Positions 1 through 8,553 of a stretch of DNA of 64,000 nt are shown piece after piece; positions within the stretch are counted from its first letter, which is position 1, and every line of letters begins with the position of its first letter. The position numbers and the translations under genes were made by a program. The stretch lies in the NCBI GenBank assembly GCA_025998955.1, contig AP024676.1, positions 4,604,612 to 4,668,611 of the forward strand, written 5' to 3'. The notes below the pieces were generated by a model, which made no database searches, was not told the DNA's origin, and saw only the letters and a program-made list of their open reading frames with translations. Origin of the DNA: Candidatus Roseilinea sp. (GTDB lineage: Bacteria > Chloroflexota > Anaerolineae > J036 > Brachytrichaceae).

Positions 1-87
1 GACCAACTGTTCCAGCCCAGTCGCGGTGGCTTGTCCAAACGTGCACACCAGATAATCGCTATACAAATCGAGCAAGTCTTGTGCCAT
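1..87 (-). CDS. Transposase, N-terminal 29 codons only (window edge)
   Basis: The reverse strand from 87 encodes MAQDLLDLYSDYL and onwards, nearly identical to the start of the complete transposase at 62916-63992 (MTQDLLDLYSDYL). The remainder lies outside the window. The family is the DDE transposase type with a YREK signature seen in the complete copy. Whether this copy is intact cannot be told from here. Confidence 0.85.
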   Translation of the reverse strand, partial: MAQDLLDLYSDYLVCTFGQATATGLEQLV

Positions 88-135
88 GTCGCCATTCTAT
101 GGTCGCGCAGTCAGTTCGCGACTGCGTAACGTGAG
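1..135 (-). mobile_element. Insertion sequence end (same IS as 62868-63998), cut by window edge
   Basis: The first 135 bases are the reverse complement of the left end of the IS at 62868-63998, with scattered mismatches. The 14-bp terminal inverted repeat CTCACGTTACGCAG (reverse strand) lies at 122-135. The transposase start codon is at 87-85, read leftwards out of the window. The scattered differences from the right-hand copy show two diverged copies rather than an assembly duplication. Confidence 0.9.
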
Positions 136-535
136 TTACAAGTTCGAGGCCGGCTACTCGATGAGCGTGCGCAATTTCGACAATGTGTTCAAGTCGCACA
201 AGTACGAAACAGGTGAGATCAAAATTGAAGTCGTTGTTTTTCCTGATAGCGCCAAGCCACTGGCGGCCACAAGCGTGATCAGCCAGGTGCAGCACGACGC
301 ACAGCAGGCGGGCTGGACGATCACTGAGTTGATGGACGTGTCCATAGCTGGAACCAAAGGCGTTCGCTGGATAGAACAAGGTGAGAGGATTCCTCAAGGG
401 ATCGTGTCCTACATGTTCCGGGACGCGACGCAAGGGCGCGTGTATCAGATCTATGCAGGGCCGGCCGACAGTGACTATGTCCAAGTGTTCGACCAGATTG
501 CTTTGAGCTTTGAGGTGAATGCACAGTCTCAGTAG
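86..535 (+). CDS. Hypothetical protein, 5' end running out of the IS terminus
   Basis: I do not recognise the family. The open frame begins at an ATG inside the IS end (86), crosses the inverted repeat and continues as a compact soluble-looking protein of 149 residues. The first own ATG after the IS is at 161. Residues before it (SYKFEAGYSMSV) already look like a beta-strand, so the gene was probably truncated at its 5' end by the insertion. A degraded paralogue lies at 1146-1275: both share a GVRWIEQ/GVCWIEH...RIP.G core. No signal peptide or catalytic motif is visible. Function unknown. Confidence 0.5.
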   Translation: MSPFYGRAVSSRLRNVSYKFEAGYSMSVRNFDNVFKSHKYETGEIKIEVVVFPDSAKPLAATSVISQVQHDAQQAGWTITELMDVSIAGTKGVRWIEQGERIPQGIVSYMFRDATQGRVYQIYAGPADSDYVQVFDQIALSFEVNAQSQ

Positions 536-686
536 TCGAAAGATTGCTCCAGTCAGATCGCCGGGCTTGTCCCGAGCAAAGCCGAGGTATCCGATGTTTG
601 GCGCAGGATTTGGCAATCCTGCTGGAGCGTTCTGAGGAAGTACTGGGTCTATGCAATAGCTGCGTGAGCTTAATTGGAGAAAAGCC

Positions 687-966
687 ATGCGCAACAAGAT
701 AAGGATGATAAGAACAACCCTGCTTGCTCTCACAGCATCGGCTTTGTTGATTGCCTTCGCTGTAAATCCGGCATTGGCTGGTAGTCCGACTTGGGATTGG
801 CGGTAAAGGCCACAAGTGCGACAATGCGACGCGCGCAGCCTACGACGCCAAGCGCGATGCGCTGATCGAGGCCACCCGCGCCGGCGCCGCCGACAAAGAC
901 ACCATGCGCGCGGTCAACGATCTGCGGGCCATGGCCGAATCGTTTCGCTTTCTGGATTCACCGTGA
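687..966 (+). pseudogene. Small secreted protein, apparently frameshifted
   Basis: A Shine-Dalgarno-like GGAGA precedes an ATG at 687. The frame gives a clear signal peptide (hydrophobic core LLALTASALLIAFAV, then NPALAG) but stops at 804-806 after 39 residues. The next frame (802-966) continues as a coding-like, charged helical segment (KCDNATRAAYDAKRDALIEA) ending at a TGA at 964. The simplest reading is one small secreted protein of about 90 residues broken by a one-base indel near 800. Function unknown. A sequencing error could give the same picture. Confidence 0.4.
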
Positions 967-990
967 TTGAGGGCCTGTCAGCACGCCCCC

Positions 991-1275
991 ATGTTCAAGC
1001 AAGCGCCATCTTCGATCGGCGCAGCCGTGCTGATCGGCGTCCTCGCCATCGCCGTTGCAGTCATTCTCAGCCCGAGCCGGCCCAGCACGCCGTTCGGCAA
1101 CATGGCAGCGCAGATAATGCAAAGCGGTATGCGGATGCCGATCTGCAGCGCCAAGTGATTCATGACTCGACCTTGGCGAAGACGCCTTTAGAAGCACTCG
1201 ATGAAGGCGTGATTGGCAAGATCAGAGGCGTATGTTGGATTGAACACAGGCCACGGATTCCCGACGGCGTAGCGC
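991..1275 (+). pseudogene. Decayed membrane-anchored paralogue fragment
   Basis: From ATG 991 one frame encodes a short N-terminus with a transmembrane segment (AAVLIGVLAIAVAVIL) and stops at 1158. In another frame, 1146-1275 encodes a peptide alignable with the intact hypothetical at 86-535 (QRQVIHD against ISQVQHD; GVCWIEHRPRIPDG against GVRWIEQGERIPQG). I infer a related gene with an N-terminal anchor that has suffered frameshift and deletion and lost its 3' end against the ahcY gene. Function unknown. Confidence 0.4.
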
Positions 1276-1278
1276 CTG

Positions 1279-2571
<1,293 letters not shown>

Positions 2572-2690
2572 TCACATACGATTCGACCGAAAAGACACAA
2601 AGCACCGGGACTCCAGGCTGCTTGCCCCTTGTAGCGATCGAAGATGGGCGAAGCCGCTTGTGTTCTTCTGGTAGCGCGGACCCATGATTA

Positions 2691-3656
2691 CTAGCCCGCC
2701 GGCGATTTGCCATTCATTACGATGTTGAGCGGGCCGAAGTGCGCTTCGTAGCGCGCTTTGAATTGCTCCCAGGTGTAGCGGTGGCCCTGACCGCCGACGT
2801 GTTCCAGGGCAAACGTGGCCGCGACGCTGCCCAGCCGGCCACAGGTCTCCCAGTCGGCACCTGCCGCTAGCCCCTTGAGCAGGCCGCCGCGGAACGCATC
2901 GCCGACGCCGGTGGGATCAACGACGCGCTCTTCCGGCACGGCGGGGATGTCAATGCGATGGTCGCGCAGCAGGATCGTCGAGCCTTTCGCGCCGCGTGTG
3001 ATGATGAGCGCTTCGGAGTGGTACAGCACGTCGGCTTCGGTCAGCCCCGTCTTCTGGCGGATTACCTCGAACTCGTAATCGTTACAAATCAGTATGTCGG
3101 CGCCGATGATGCCGGCTTTGAGTTCTTCACCCGATGACCGCGCGACTTGCTGGCCGGGGTCGAAGATGTGGCGGATGCCCAACTCGCGGCACTCTTGGGC
3201 GTGTTGGATCATCGCGTGCGGATCGTTCGGCGAGATGATGACGATGTCGGGCCTGAACGCCAGGTCTTTGAAGGATAACTCGCGGGCGTCGGCCATCGCG
3301 CCGGAATAGAACGACGCGATCTGGTTGTTGTTGCGGTCGGTGCTGCAGAAGAACGACGCCGTGAACTTATGGCGGACGATGCGGGTGAGCGATGTGTCCA
3401 CGCCCACCGACTCCAGCCATTCGCGGTACTCGTCGAAATCCTGGCCGGCCGTGCCCATCAGGCGGGGGCGCTCACCCAACAGCGCAAGCGTGTAGGCAAT
3501 GTTCGGGCCGCAGCCGCCGCGCCGTCGCTCCATCGAGTCCACCAGGAAGCTCAGACTGACGCGCGCCATGTGTTCCGGCAGGATATGCTCGCTGAACGAC
3601 CCCGGGAAGGTCATTAGATAATCGTAGGCAATTGACCCGGTGACGACGATGTTCAT
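2691..3656 (-). CDS. PfkB-family carbohydrate/nucleoside kinase, probably adenosine kinase
   Basis: ATP-dependent kinase of the ribokinase/PfkB fold, 321 residues. The N-terminal substrate region contains GGCGPNIAYTLALLG and the C-terminal catalytic motif is DPTGVGDAFRGG, whose GD aspartate is the predicted base. The adjacent downstream ahcY gene releases adenosine, so adenosine is the likeliest substrate and the pair would drive the S-adenosylhomocysteine reaction forward. Other sugars or nucleosides remain possible because PfkB substrates are hard to assign from sequence. Its start overlaps the stop of the upstream response regulator by 4 bases, indicating translational coupling. Confidence 0.85.
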   Translation of the reverse strand: MNIVVTGSIAYDYLMTFPGSFSEHILPEHMARVSLSFLVDSMERRRGGCGPNIAYTLALLGERPRLMGTAGQDFDEYREWLESVGVDTSLTRIVRHKFTASFFCSTDRNNNQIASFYSGAMADARELSFKDLAFRPDIVIISPNDPHAMIQHAQECRELGIRHIFDPGQQVARSSGEELKAGIIGADILICNDYEFEVIRQKTGLTEADVLYHSEALIITRGAKGSTILLRDHRIDIPAVPEERVVDPTGVGDAFRGGLLKGLAAGADWETCGRLGSVAATFALEHVGGQGHRYTWEQFKARYEAHFGPLNIVMNGKSPAG

Positions 3657-4342
3657 TTCTTGGCTCTAGGATTGTCGAAGCGGTAACCCTGTCCCCGCAC
3701 GGTGTGAAGATATACCGGCTCGGTGGGATTATCCTCGATTGCTTCGCGCAGCCAGCGAATGTGCACGTCGAGCGTGCGCGTGTCGCCAAGATAGTCGGTT
3801 TCCCAGACCTGCTGCATGAGCAGTTTGCGCGGCAACACCTCGCCTTGTCGCTGCATGAAGAGCTGCAGCAGCTTGGATAGTTTCGGGTTGAGGTAAATCT
3901 CTTCGTTGCGCTTGCGCAAGATGCCGTCGGCAGGCCGGAAGACGAGTTCGCCGCAGCGCAACTCCAACGTCAAACCCTCCGGCAGCAGCTTCTCCAGGCG
4001 CGAGAGCAAGCGGCGCAACTGCAACGGCCGCGATACGAACGCATCGGCGCAGCCGCTGTAGGTGCTGGCGTTGATCCCGTTGCTGGCCGATACATCCGCG
4101 CCGATCATGAGCACAGGCAGCTCCTTCACGCGCTTGATTTCTTGACACAGTTTCTCTGCATTCGCGTTGAGCGAAGGCGCGTCAATCACCACCAGCGCTA
4201 ACTTTTCGTTAGCCACACGTTCCAAAGCGTGCTTGGCCGTGCGCACCCAGATCACTCGATAGCCATGGCGTTCGAGCACCGGTCCGACGGAGTCACCCAG
4301 GCCGCCTTGTACGAGGAGGATCTTCGTTGCTGCCGTCTTCAT
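3653..4342 (-). CDS. OmpR-type winged-helix response regulator with atypical receiver
   Basis: 229 residues: receiver-like domain (about 1-120) followed by a Trans_reg_C winged helix (about 130-225; motif DTRTLDVHIRWLREAIE and the terminal VRGQGYRF). In the receiver the N-terminal acidic pair is missing (ILLVQGGLGD) and the conserved lysine position reads SRPLQ, although an aspartate in LVVIDAPS could match the phosphorylation site. It may therefore act without phosphorylation. No histidine kinase is adjacent. It overlaps the kinase gene by 4 bases and probably leads an operon with it, perhaps including ahcY. Confidence 0.85.
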   Translation of the reverse strand: MKTAATKILLVQGGLGDSVGPVLERHGYRVIWVRTAKHALERVANEKLALVVIDAPSLNANAEKLCQEIKRVKELPVLMIGADVSASNGINASTYSGCADAFVSRPLQLRRLLSRLEKLLPEGLTLELRCGELVFRPADGILRKRNEEIYLNPKLSKLLQLFMQRQGEVLPRKLLMQQVWETDYLGDTRTLDVHIRWLREAIEDNPTEPVYLHTVRGQGYRFDNPRAKK

Positions 4343-4599
4343 AGCTCACTTTGCAGCCCGACGCCTCCCTGCCAGGCTGCGCATACTTAGGTTGTCTCGT
4401 AGGCGCTTAGTGACCATCCGGATCACGCTTCTTCGAGGTCTTCGCATCTACGCACGGGATCCGGATACGCTCACGATGCGTCAATACTCTCTGGCGAAGT
4501 GCGCGGCATTATATATCGTGCGTCAACGCGGTGTATGCGAATTGCAATCGTCCTTTTTAAGGTTCTTCGCCGTGTGGGTGCGGAGGATTCGGATGGCGT

Positions 4600-5052
4600 T
4601 CATCGCGCTGCGCGACGGCGATGCTGAATCCAAATCCCGCCGTGATAGACCCACACCAACAGCGACACCAGTGTGGACCACAAGGCGCCGATCAGATAGC
4701 TGATCGAATCACCGTCTGCCGGCTTGGTGCCGAACAGCACCTCTAACAGTCGGCTGATGAATTGCATGCCGATCCATGCGCTGGCGATCAGGCCCATGAT
4801 CGTGAAGAAGGCTAGATACAACTGCGACACCGTGCCGTCCCAGCGCCAATCGCGCTGAGCCCAGCGCCAGTGGATTGCCCAGATTGGCCAGGCGATGATG
4901 GCGATGGCCAGGCTGCGTGCCAGGAAGCTGGTCTGCTCTGCACTGGCCACGCCCGGCACGGCGCGCGCGATGCTCCAGCCGGCGAACAACGTTGCACCGT
5001 AGGCGATGGCGAGCGCGAGGAACGAAACGGTGATCGTGTAGCGGGCCCACAT
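4600..5052 (-). CDS. DUF5671-like four-helix membrane protein
   Basis: 150 residues with four predicted transmembrane segments (SFLALAIAYGATLFAGW; SLAIAIIAWPIWAIHW; LYLAFFTIMGLIASAWI; IGALWSTLVSLLVWVYH) and the HWRWAQRD loop after helix 2, as in DUF5671 membrane proteins. Function is unknown for the family. It lies just downstream of trmFO on the same strand (41-base gap) and may be co-transcribed. The 257 bases beyond it (4343-4599) separate it from the response regulator and hold no convincing gene. Confidence 0.75.
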   Translation of the reverse strand: MWARYTITVSFLALAIAYGATLFAGWSIARAVPGVASAEQTSFLARSLAIAIIAWPIWAIHWRWAQRDWRWDGTVSQLYLAFFTIMGLIASAWIGMQFISRLLEVLFGTKPADGDSISYLIGALWSTLVSLLVWVYHGGIWIQHRRRAAR

Positions 5053-5093
5053 AGTGGCGATCGTTGATGATGAGAAGGAGGGTGAGCGGGTAG

Positions 5094-6617
5094 TTAGCTT
5101 TCAGCCGGCAGTAGGACGTCGCCAAGGATGCCTTGTGCTTCGATCGCGGCCTGCAGGTCGCGCTGGGCGCGCTCGGCATAGTCCGCGCCGCGCAACCGCT
5201 TGTCGCGCGGCAGCTGCGCCAGCGGCGGCAGAATGCCGAAGTTCGCCTTCATCGGTTGGAAGTGCTTCGGGTCGGCATGGACGATGTAATGGCACAGGGC
5301 GCCGAGCATTGTCGTGGGCGGCAGCGTAACCAACGGTTCGCCGCGCAGTGCGCGCACCGCGTTGATGCCGGCCAACAGCCCGGTGGCCGCATTGCCCACA
5401 TAGCCTTCTACGCCGACGATTTGCCCTGCAAAGAAAATTGTGCAAGGGGGAGCATTGCTTGCCGATCGCCTTTCCGGCCCTTCACCCGACCTTGTGAATT
5501 TGAGTGTGGCTTCCAGCAGCGCCGGGGAGTTGATGAACGTGTTGCGGTGCATTTGGCCGTAGCGCACGAACTCGGCGTTTTGCAGGCCGGGGATCATACG
5601 CAGCACGCGGTCCTGTTCGGGGAATTTAAGGTTGGTCTGGAAACCGACGATGTTGTAGAGCGTGCCGGCGACGTTGTCCTGTCGCAGTTGCACTACGGCA
5701 AACGGCCGCTTGCCCGTGCGCGGATCGCGGATGCCTACCGGCCGCATCGGCCCGAAAGCCAGCGCGTCCTTGCCGCGCCGCGCCAGCACCTCGATCGGCA
5801 GGCAGCCCTCGAAGAAACGCTCATCGCGCAACTCGAAGTCGCGCAGCGTCGCCGTCTCCGCCGTCGCCAGCGCCTCGACAAAGGCGTAGTACTCCTCCCG
5901 CGTCATCGGGCAGTTGATGTAGTCGCCCTCAGTGAATTGAGCATCGCCGACTGTTCCGATCCCGCTTCTGGCCGAGCCTTCGGCGAGCTGAGCGCGCGGT
6001 GAGCATTGAGAATTCGAACCGCGAGATTGCTCTCTCAATGCTTCATTCTCAACTCTCAATTCCCTGCCGTAGCGCGAGGCGCGGAAGGCGATGTTGAAGT
6101 CAATCGAGTCGAGCGTCACGATGGGCGCGATGGCGTCCCAGAAGTAGAGATACGTGCTGCCGCTCAGCCGGGCGATCTCGGCCGCCAGCGCATCCGACGT
6201 GAGCGGCCCACTGGCGATCACGCTGACGCCTTCGGGAATGCGCGTGGCTTCCTCGCGGATGACCTCGATGAGCGGGTGCGATTCGATGCGGTGGGTCACT
6301 TCCAGCGCAAAGAGCTCGCGATCCACGGCCAGCGCGCCGCCGGCCGGCACGGTGGCGCGCTCGGCGCATGCCATGATCAACGAACCGAGCATGCGCATCT
6401 CGCGCTTGAGCAGTCCGGGCGCCTTGTCCACCTGATCGGCCCCCAGCGAGTTACTGCACACCAGCTCGGCCAGATAGCCGGTGGTGTGCGCTGGCGTCAT
6501 CTTGTGCGGGCGCATCTCGTAGAGCTTGACGCGCACACCGCGTTGGGCGATCTGCCATGCCGCTTCTGTGCCGGCCAGACCGCCGCCGATCACCGTAACG
6601 AAGTCGCTTTCGCGCAT
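5094..6617 (-). CDS. trmFO: Methylenetetrahydrofolate-tRNA-(uracil-5-)-methyltransferase TrmFO
   Basis: Forms 5-methyluridine at position 54 of tRNA using methylenetetrahydrofolate and FAD; cytosolic. Signatures: N-terminal FAD motif [37 protein letters not shown], and [23 protein letters not shown] near the C-terminus. I chose the start [13 protein letters not shown] at 6617, where family members begin, over upstream in-frame starts. At 507 residues it is longer than the usual 440 or so. Most of the excess is a segment of about 44 residues between ASRYGRE and the GDYINCP motif, which includes the heptad array at 6001-6063; a smaller insert precedes FFAGQ. Confidence 0.93.
   Translation of the reverse strand: MRESDFVTVIGGGLAGTEAAWQIAQRGVRVKLYEMRPHKMTPAHTTGYLAELVCSNSLGADQVDKAPGLLKREMRMLGSLIMACAERATVPAGGALAVDRELFALEVTHRIESHPLIEVIREEATRIPEGVSVIASGPLTSDALAAEIARLSGSTYLYFWDAIAPIVTLDSIDFNIAFRASRYGRELRVENEALREQSRGSNSQCSPRAQLAEGSARSGIGTVGDAQFTEGDYINCPMTREEYYAFVEALATAETATLRDFELRDERFFEGCLPIEVLARRGKDALAFGPMRPVGIRDPRTGKRPFAVVQLRQDNVAGTLYNIVGFQTNLKFPEQDRVLRMIPGLQNAEFVRYGQMHRNTFINSPALLEATLKFTRSGEGPERRSASNAPPCTIFFAGQIVGVEGYVGNAATGLLAGINAVRALRGEPLVTLPPTTMLGALCHYIVHADPKHFQPMKANFGILPPLAQLPRDKRLRGADYAERAQRDLQAAIEAQGILGDVLLPAES
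6001..6063. repeat. Degenerate 7-bp tandem array inside trmFO
   Basis: Nine heptads in register: GAGCATT, GAGAATT, CGAACCG, CGAGATT, GCTCTCT, CAATGCT, TCATTCT, CAACTCT, CAATTCC. The two halves are partly inverted relative to each other. The array is read through in frame and lies in the non-homologous insert of TrmFO. Confidence 0.65.
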
Positions 6618-6654
6618 ACCGGAACGCGATTCTAACAGCGTAGAATCGTCCGTG

Positions 6655-7515
6655 ATGCGTCTCCTGCGCGCCGTTGGTGCGGCAGCAACTTTCACCCTGC
6701 TCGCAGCATGCAGCGATGTCCCCACCGCTCCGGTTGCATCTCCGACGGTCTTCCCCTCGCCGGTGATCTATCCGACGCGGCCGGCAGTCGTTACGAACAC
6801 GCCGGCGCCCGCTGCAACGCCGCTCGGCTACGACGGGCGATGGCGTGCCCTGACGCCGGCGATCGAATACACGTTGCTGCAAGGTCGCAGCAACGGGTTC
6901 GATGAGCTGCTCATAGTAGCGCGCGTAGATTTGCGTCGCGCCGTGCTGCGCGTGCTCTACGATCCGCAGGCGCCGCGCAGGGCGCGCGACTGGCAGCTTG
7001 CTGCCGGCGCCGATCTGGTCATCAACGGCGGGTTCTTCGATGAAACCCATCGCGCCACCGGCCTACTCATCGCCGACGGTCAGGCCTTCGGGCGGAGCTA
7101 TCGCGGCTTCGGCGGGATGTTCGCGCTGCGGGATGGCCGGCCATCGTTGCAGTGGCTGCGCACGCATCCCTATCGCTTCGACCCGGCCATCGAGCAGGCC
7201 GTGCAGAGCTTCCCGATGTTGGTGGTGAATGCGCAGCGGGTGGAAGGCATCACCGACAACGGCCAGCGCAACCGCCGCAGCTTCGTCGCGCTCGATCGCG
7301 CGGGCGCCGTGCTGCTGGGTGTAACGCAGATGGCGCAGTGGACGCTGACCGATCTGGCCGACTTCCTGGTGGCTTCACCCGAGCTGCGCGTGGTGCATGC
7401 ACTCAACCTGGACGGCGGCGGATCATCCGGCCTGTGGCTGGCCGGCGACCTGGGCGGTATTTCAATGGATTCGTTCGAGCCGGTGCCGGCGGTGATCGCC
7501 ATTTTCAGCCGGTGA
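6655..7515 (+). CDS. Phosphodiester glycosidase (NAGPA)-domain lipoprotein
   Basis: 286 residues. The N-terminus is a lipoprotein signal (hydrophobic stretch to LLAAC, predicted lipidated Cys), so it should be anchored outside the membrane. A Pro/Thr-rich linker leads to a NAGPA/DUF2233-type domain with the landmarks VINGGFFD, and [11 protein letters not shown] near the C-terminus. Relatives cleave N-acetylglucosamine phosphodiesters or process exopolysaccharide; the substrate here is unknown. Start at ATG 6655 gives the signal peptide directly. It is divergent from trmFO with only 37 bases between, which contain the inverted repeat GATTCTA-6-TAGAATC. Confidence 0.85.
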   Translation: MRLLRAVGAAATFTLLAACSDVPTAPVASPTVFPSPVIYPTRPAVVTNTPAPAATPLGYDGRWRALTPAIEYTLLQGRSNGFDELLIVARVDLRRAVLRVLYDPQAPRRARDWQLAAGADLVINGGFFDETHRATGLLIADGQAFGRSYRGFGGMFALRDGRPSLQWLRTHPYRFDPAIEQAVQSFPMLVVNAQRVEGITDNGQRNRRSFVALDRAGAVLLGVTQMAQWTLTDLADFLVASPELRVVHALNLDGGGSSGLWLAGDLGGISMDSFEPVPAVIAIFSR

Positions 7516-7523
7516 CGCGCCGG

Positions 7524-8072
7524 CTAGACTCGGTCGTAGAACAGCAGCATCGTCTTGCCATAGCGCCGCTGATCGCTGAGTTCTAGATGCTCGAGTTGGA
7601 TCGGGAAGTACTCCTTCGGGTCGAGCTGAACGATCACCGTGCCGGCTTCGCTCAACCAGCCGATGTTCTCGTCAATCGCGACCAGCGCCCGCGACCATAG
7701 CCCCTGATACTGCGGCGGGGCGACGAAAATGTAATCGTAGCGCGCGTTGGGCTTGGCCTGCAAGTAATCGAAGGCGTCTTGCCGGATCACGCGCGCTTTC
7801 GATTCGAGATTCGTGATGCGCAGGTTCTCACGAATGACTTTGATGGCCTCCGGCGCGATGTCGATTAGCGTGGCGTGCTCTGCACCGCGGCTGAGTGCCT
7901 CGATCGCAACTGCGCCGGTGCCGGCGAATAGGTCGAGCCAGCGCGAGCCGCGCACGTCATCCATCAAAATGTTGAAGATGGCCTGCTTGGCGCGATCGGT
8001 GATGGGGCGGGTGGTGTCGCCCGGCACGGATTTGAGCCGACGCCCTTTGGCGCTGCCGGTGTTGACTTGCAT
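7524..8072 (-). CDS. rsmD: 16S rRNA (guanine(966)-N(2))-methyltransferase RsmD
   Basis: 182 residues, normal length. SAM-dependent methyltransferase acting on 16S rRNA guanine 966 during small-subunit assembly. The N-terminus GSAKGRRLKSVPG...TRPITDRAKQAIFNIL and the SAM-binding LDLFAGTGAVAIEALSRGA are characteristic. The catalytic motif IV, normally (D/N)PPY/F, reads FVAPPQYQ, so the usual acidic/Asn residue is replaced by Ala; activity may be altered or the motif may vary in this lineage. Convergent with the upstream lipoprotein gene (8-base gap). The integron remnant starts just beyond its 5' end. Confidence 0.88.
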   Translation of the reverse strand: MQVNTGSAKGRRLKSVPGDTTRPITDRAKQAIFNILMDDVRGSRWLDLFAGTGAVAIEALSRGAEHATLIDIAPEAIKVIRENLRITNLESKARVIRQDAFDYLQAKPNARYDYIFVAPPQYQGLWSRALVAIDENIGWLSEAGTVIVQLDPKEYFPIQLEHLELSDQRRYGKTMLLFYDRV

Positions 8073-8177
8073 CTGAACGAAATTGACCTCTCGAACGTGA
8101 ACGGCGGAAAGGCGCGCCTGCTCGCCACAATGTGAAGTCAGCCGCCGCTCTGGTTCTACCCGACAGGGTAACCTGGT

Positions 8178-8357
8178 ATGTTGACCGGAGAACAGATTAT
8201 CACATCGCTTTGGAAAGACTATCCTTATCTTGCCGCTGAGCTACGAAATCTTCCTGACGGATGCCAAAACGCAGGATGCGGTCATTCGGAACAGGGCAGT
8301 CATCACTTTCTACGCCTCACTTGCACTTCCAGCCGACAGCGCTCCGTGCGCGGCTGA
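8178..8357 (+). CDS. Small ORF ending inside an attC-like remnant (possible cassette gene)
   Basis: A 59-codon frame begins at ATG 8178 and ends with a TGA at 8355-8357 inside the attC-like sequence. Ending within the recombination site is typical of integron cassette genes, as seen for the intact cassette at 10968-11534. The N-terminus MLTGEQIITSLWKDYPYLAA looks protein-like, the C-terminus is read-through of the site. I do not recognise the family, and the gene may be truncated. Confidence 0.35.
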   Translation: MLTGEQIITSLWKDYPYLAAELRNLPDGCQNAGCGHSEQGSHHFLRLTCTSSRQRSVRG

Positions 8358-8359
8358 CG
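8314..8359 (+). other. attC-like remnant
   Basis: GCCTCAC at 8314 is followed by a segment aligning closely with the attC at 11529-11587: CAGCCGACAGCGCTCCG here against CAGCGGACGGCGCTCCG there, and both end CGGCTGACG. The right-hand core (GTTRRRY) is missing; the sequence instead runs into the truncated integrase gene. Orientation is the same as in the three other attC-like sites. Confidence 0.6.
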
Positions 8360-8481
8360 TAGGACTTCTCGGTGCTGTAGGCATAATGGAGGCGGCGCGT
8401 GGCGTCGCGGAGTTGATCGAGCAGGCGAGGGGGCTTGGGAGGATGCGGCGCGTCTTGTTTTGTCTCCGCAGGGTTTTCCAT
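8356..8481 (-). pseudogene. intI: Integron integrase-like tyrosine recombinase, N-terminal fragment
   Basis: The reverse strand from ATG 8481 encodes MENPAETKQDAPHPPKPP followed by RLLDQLRDATRRLHYAYSTE and KSYV. The LLDQLRD..R..HY..(S/R)TE..YV pattern is the start of the N-terminal SAM-like (phage_int_SAM) domain of integron integrases. Homology stops at codon 42, at the junction with the attC-like remnant, and no catalytic domain follows. Position and orientation, reading away from the cassettes at 10187-12321, match the standard integron layout. Fewer than 60 codons remain, so automated callers can miss it. A related non-integron tyrosine recombinase cannot be excluded. Confidence 0.65.
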
Positions 8482-8553
8482 GGTGCCCGACTGTCAGTAG
8501 TGTTGCGCACATTTGCAAGATAAGCCGCAGCTTTGTGAGAATACGTCGTGCTG

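Noticed and set aside
4392..4703. Rightward 103-codon frame upstream of the DUF5671 gene
   Set aside because: Arginine-rich, overlaps the DUF5671 coding region antisense, and lacks a ribosome site.
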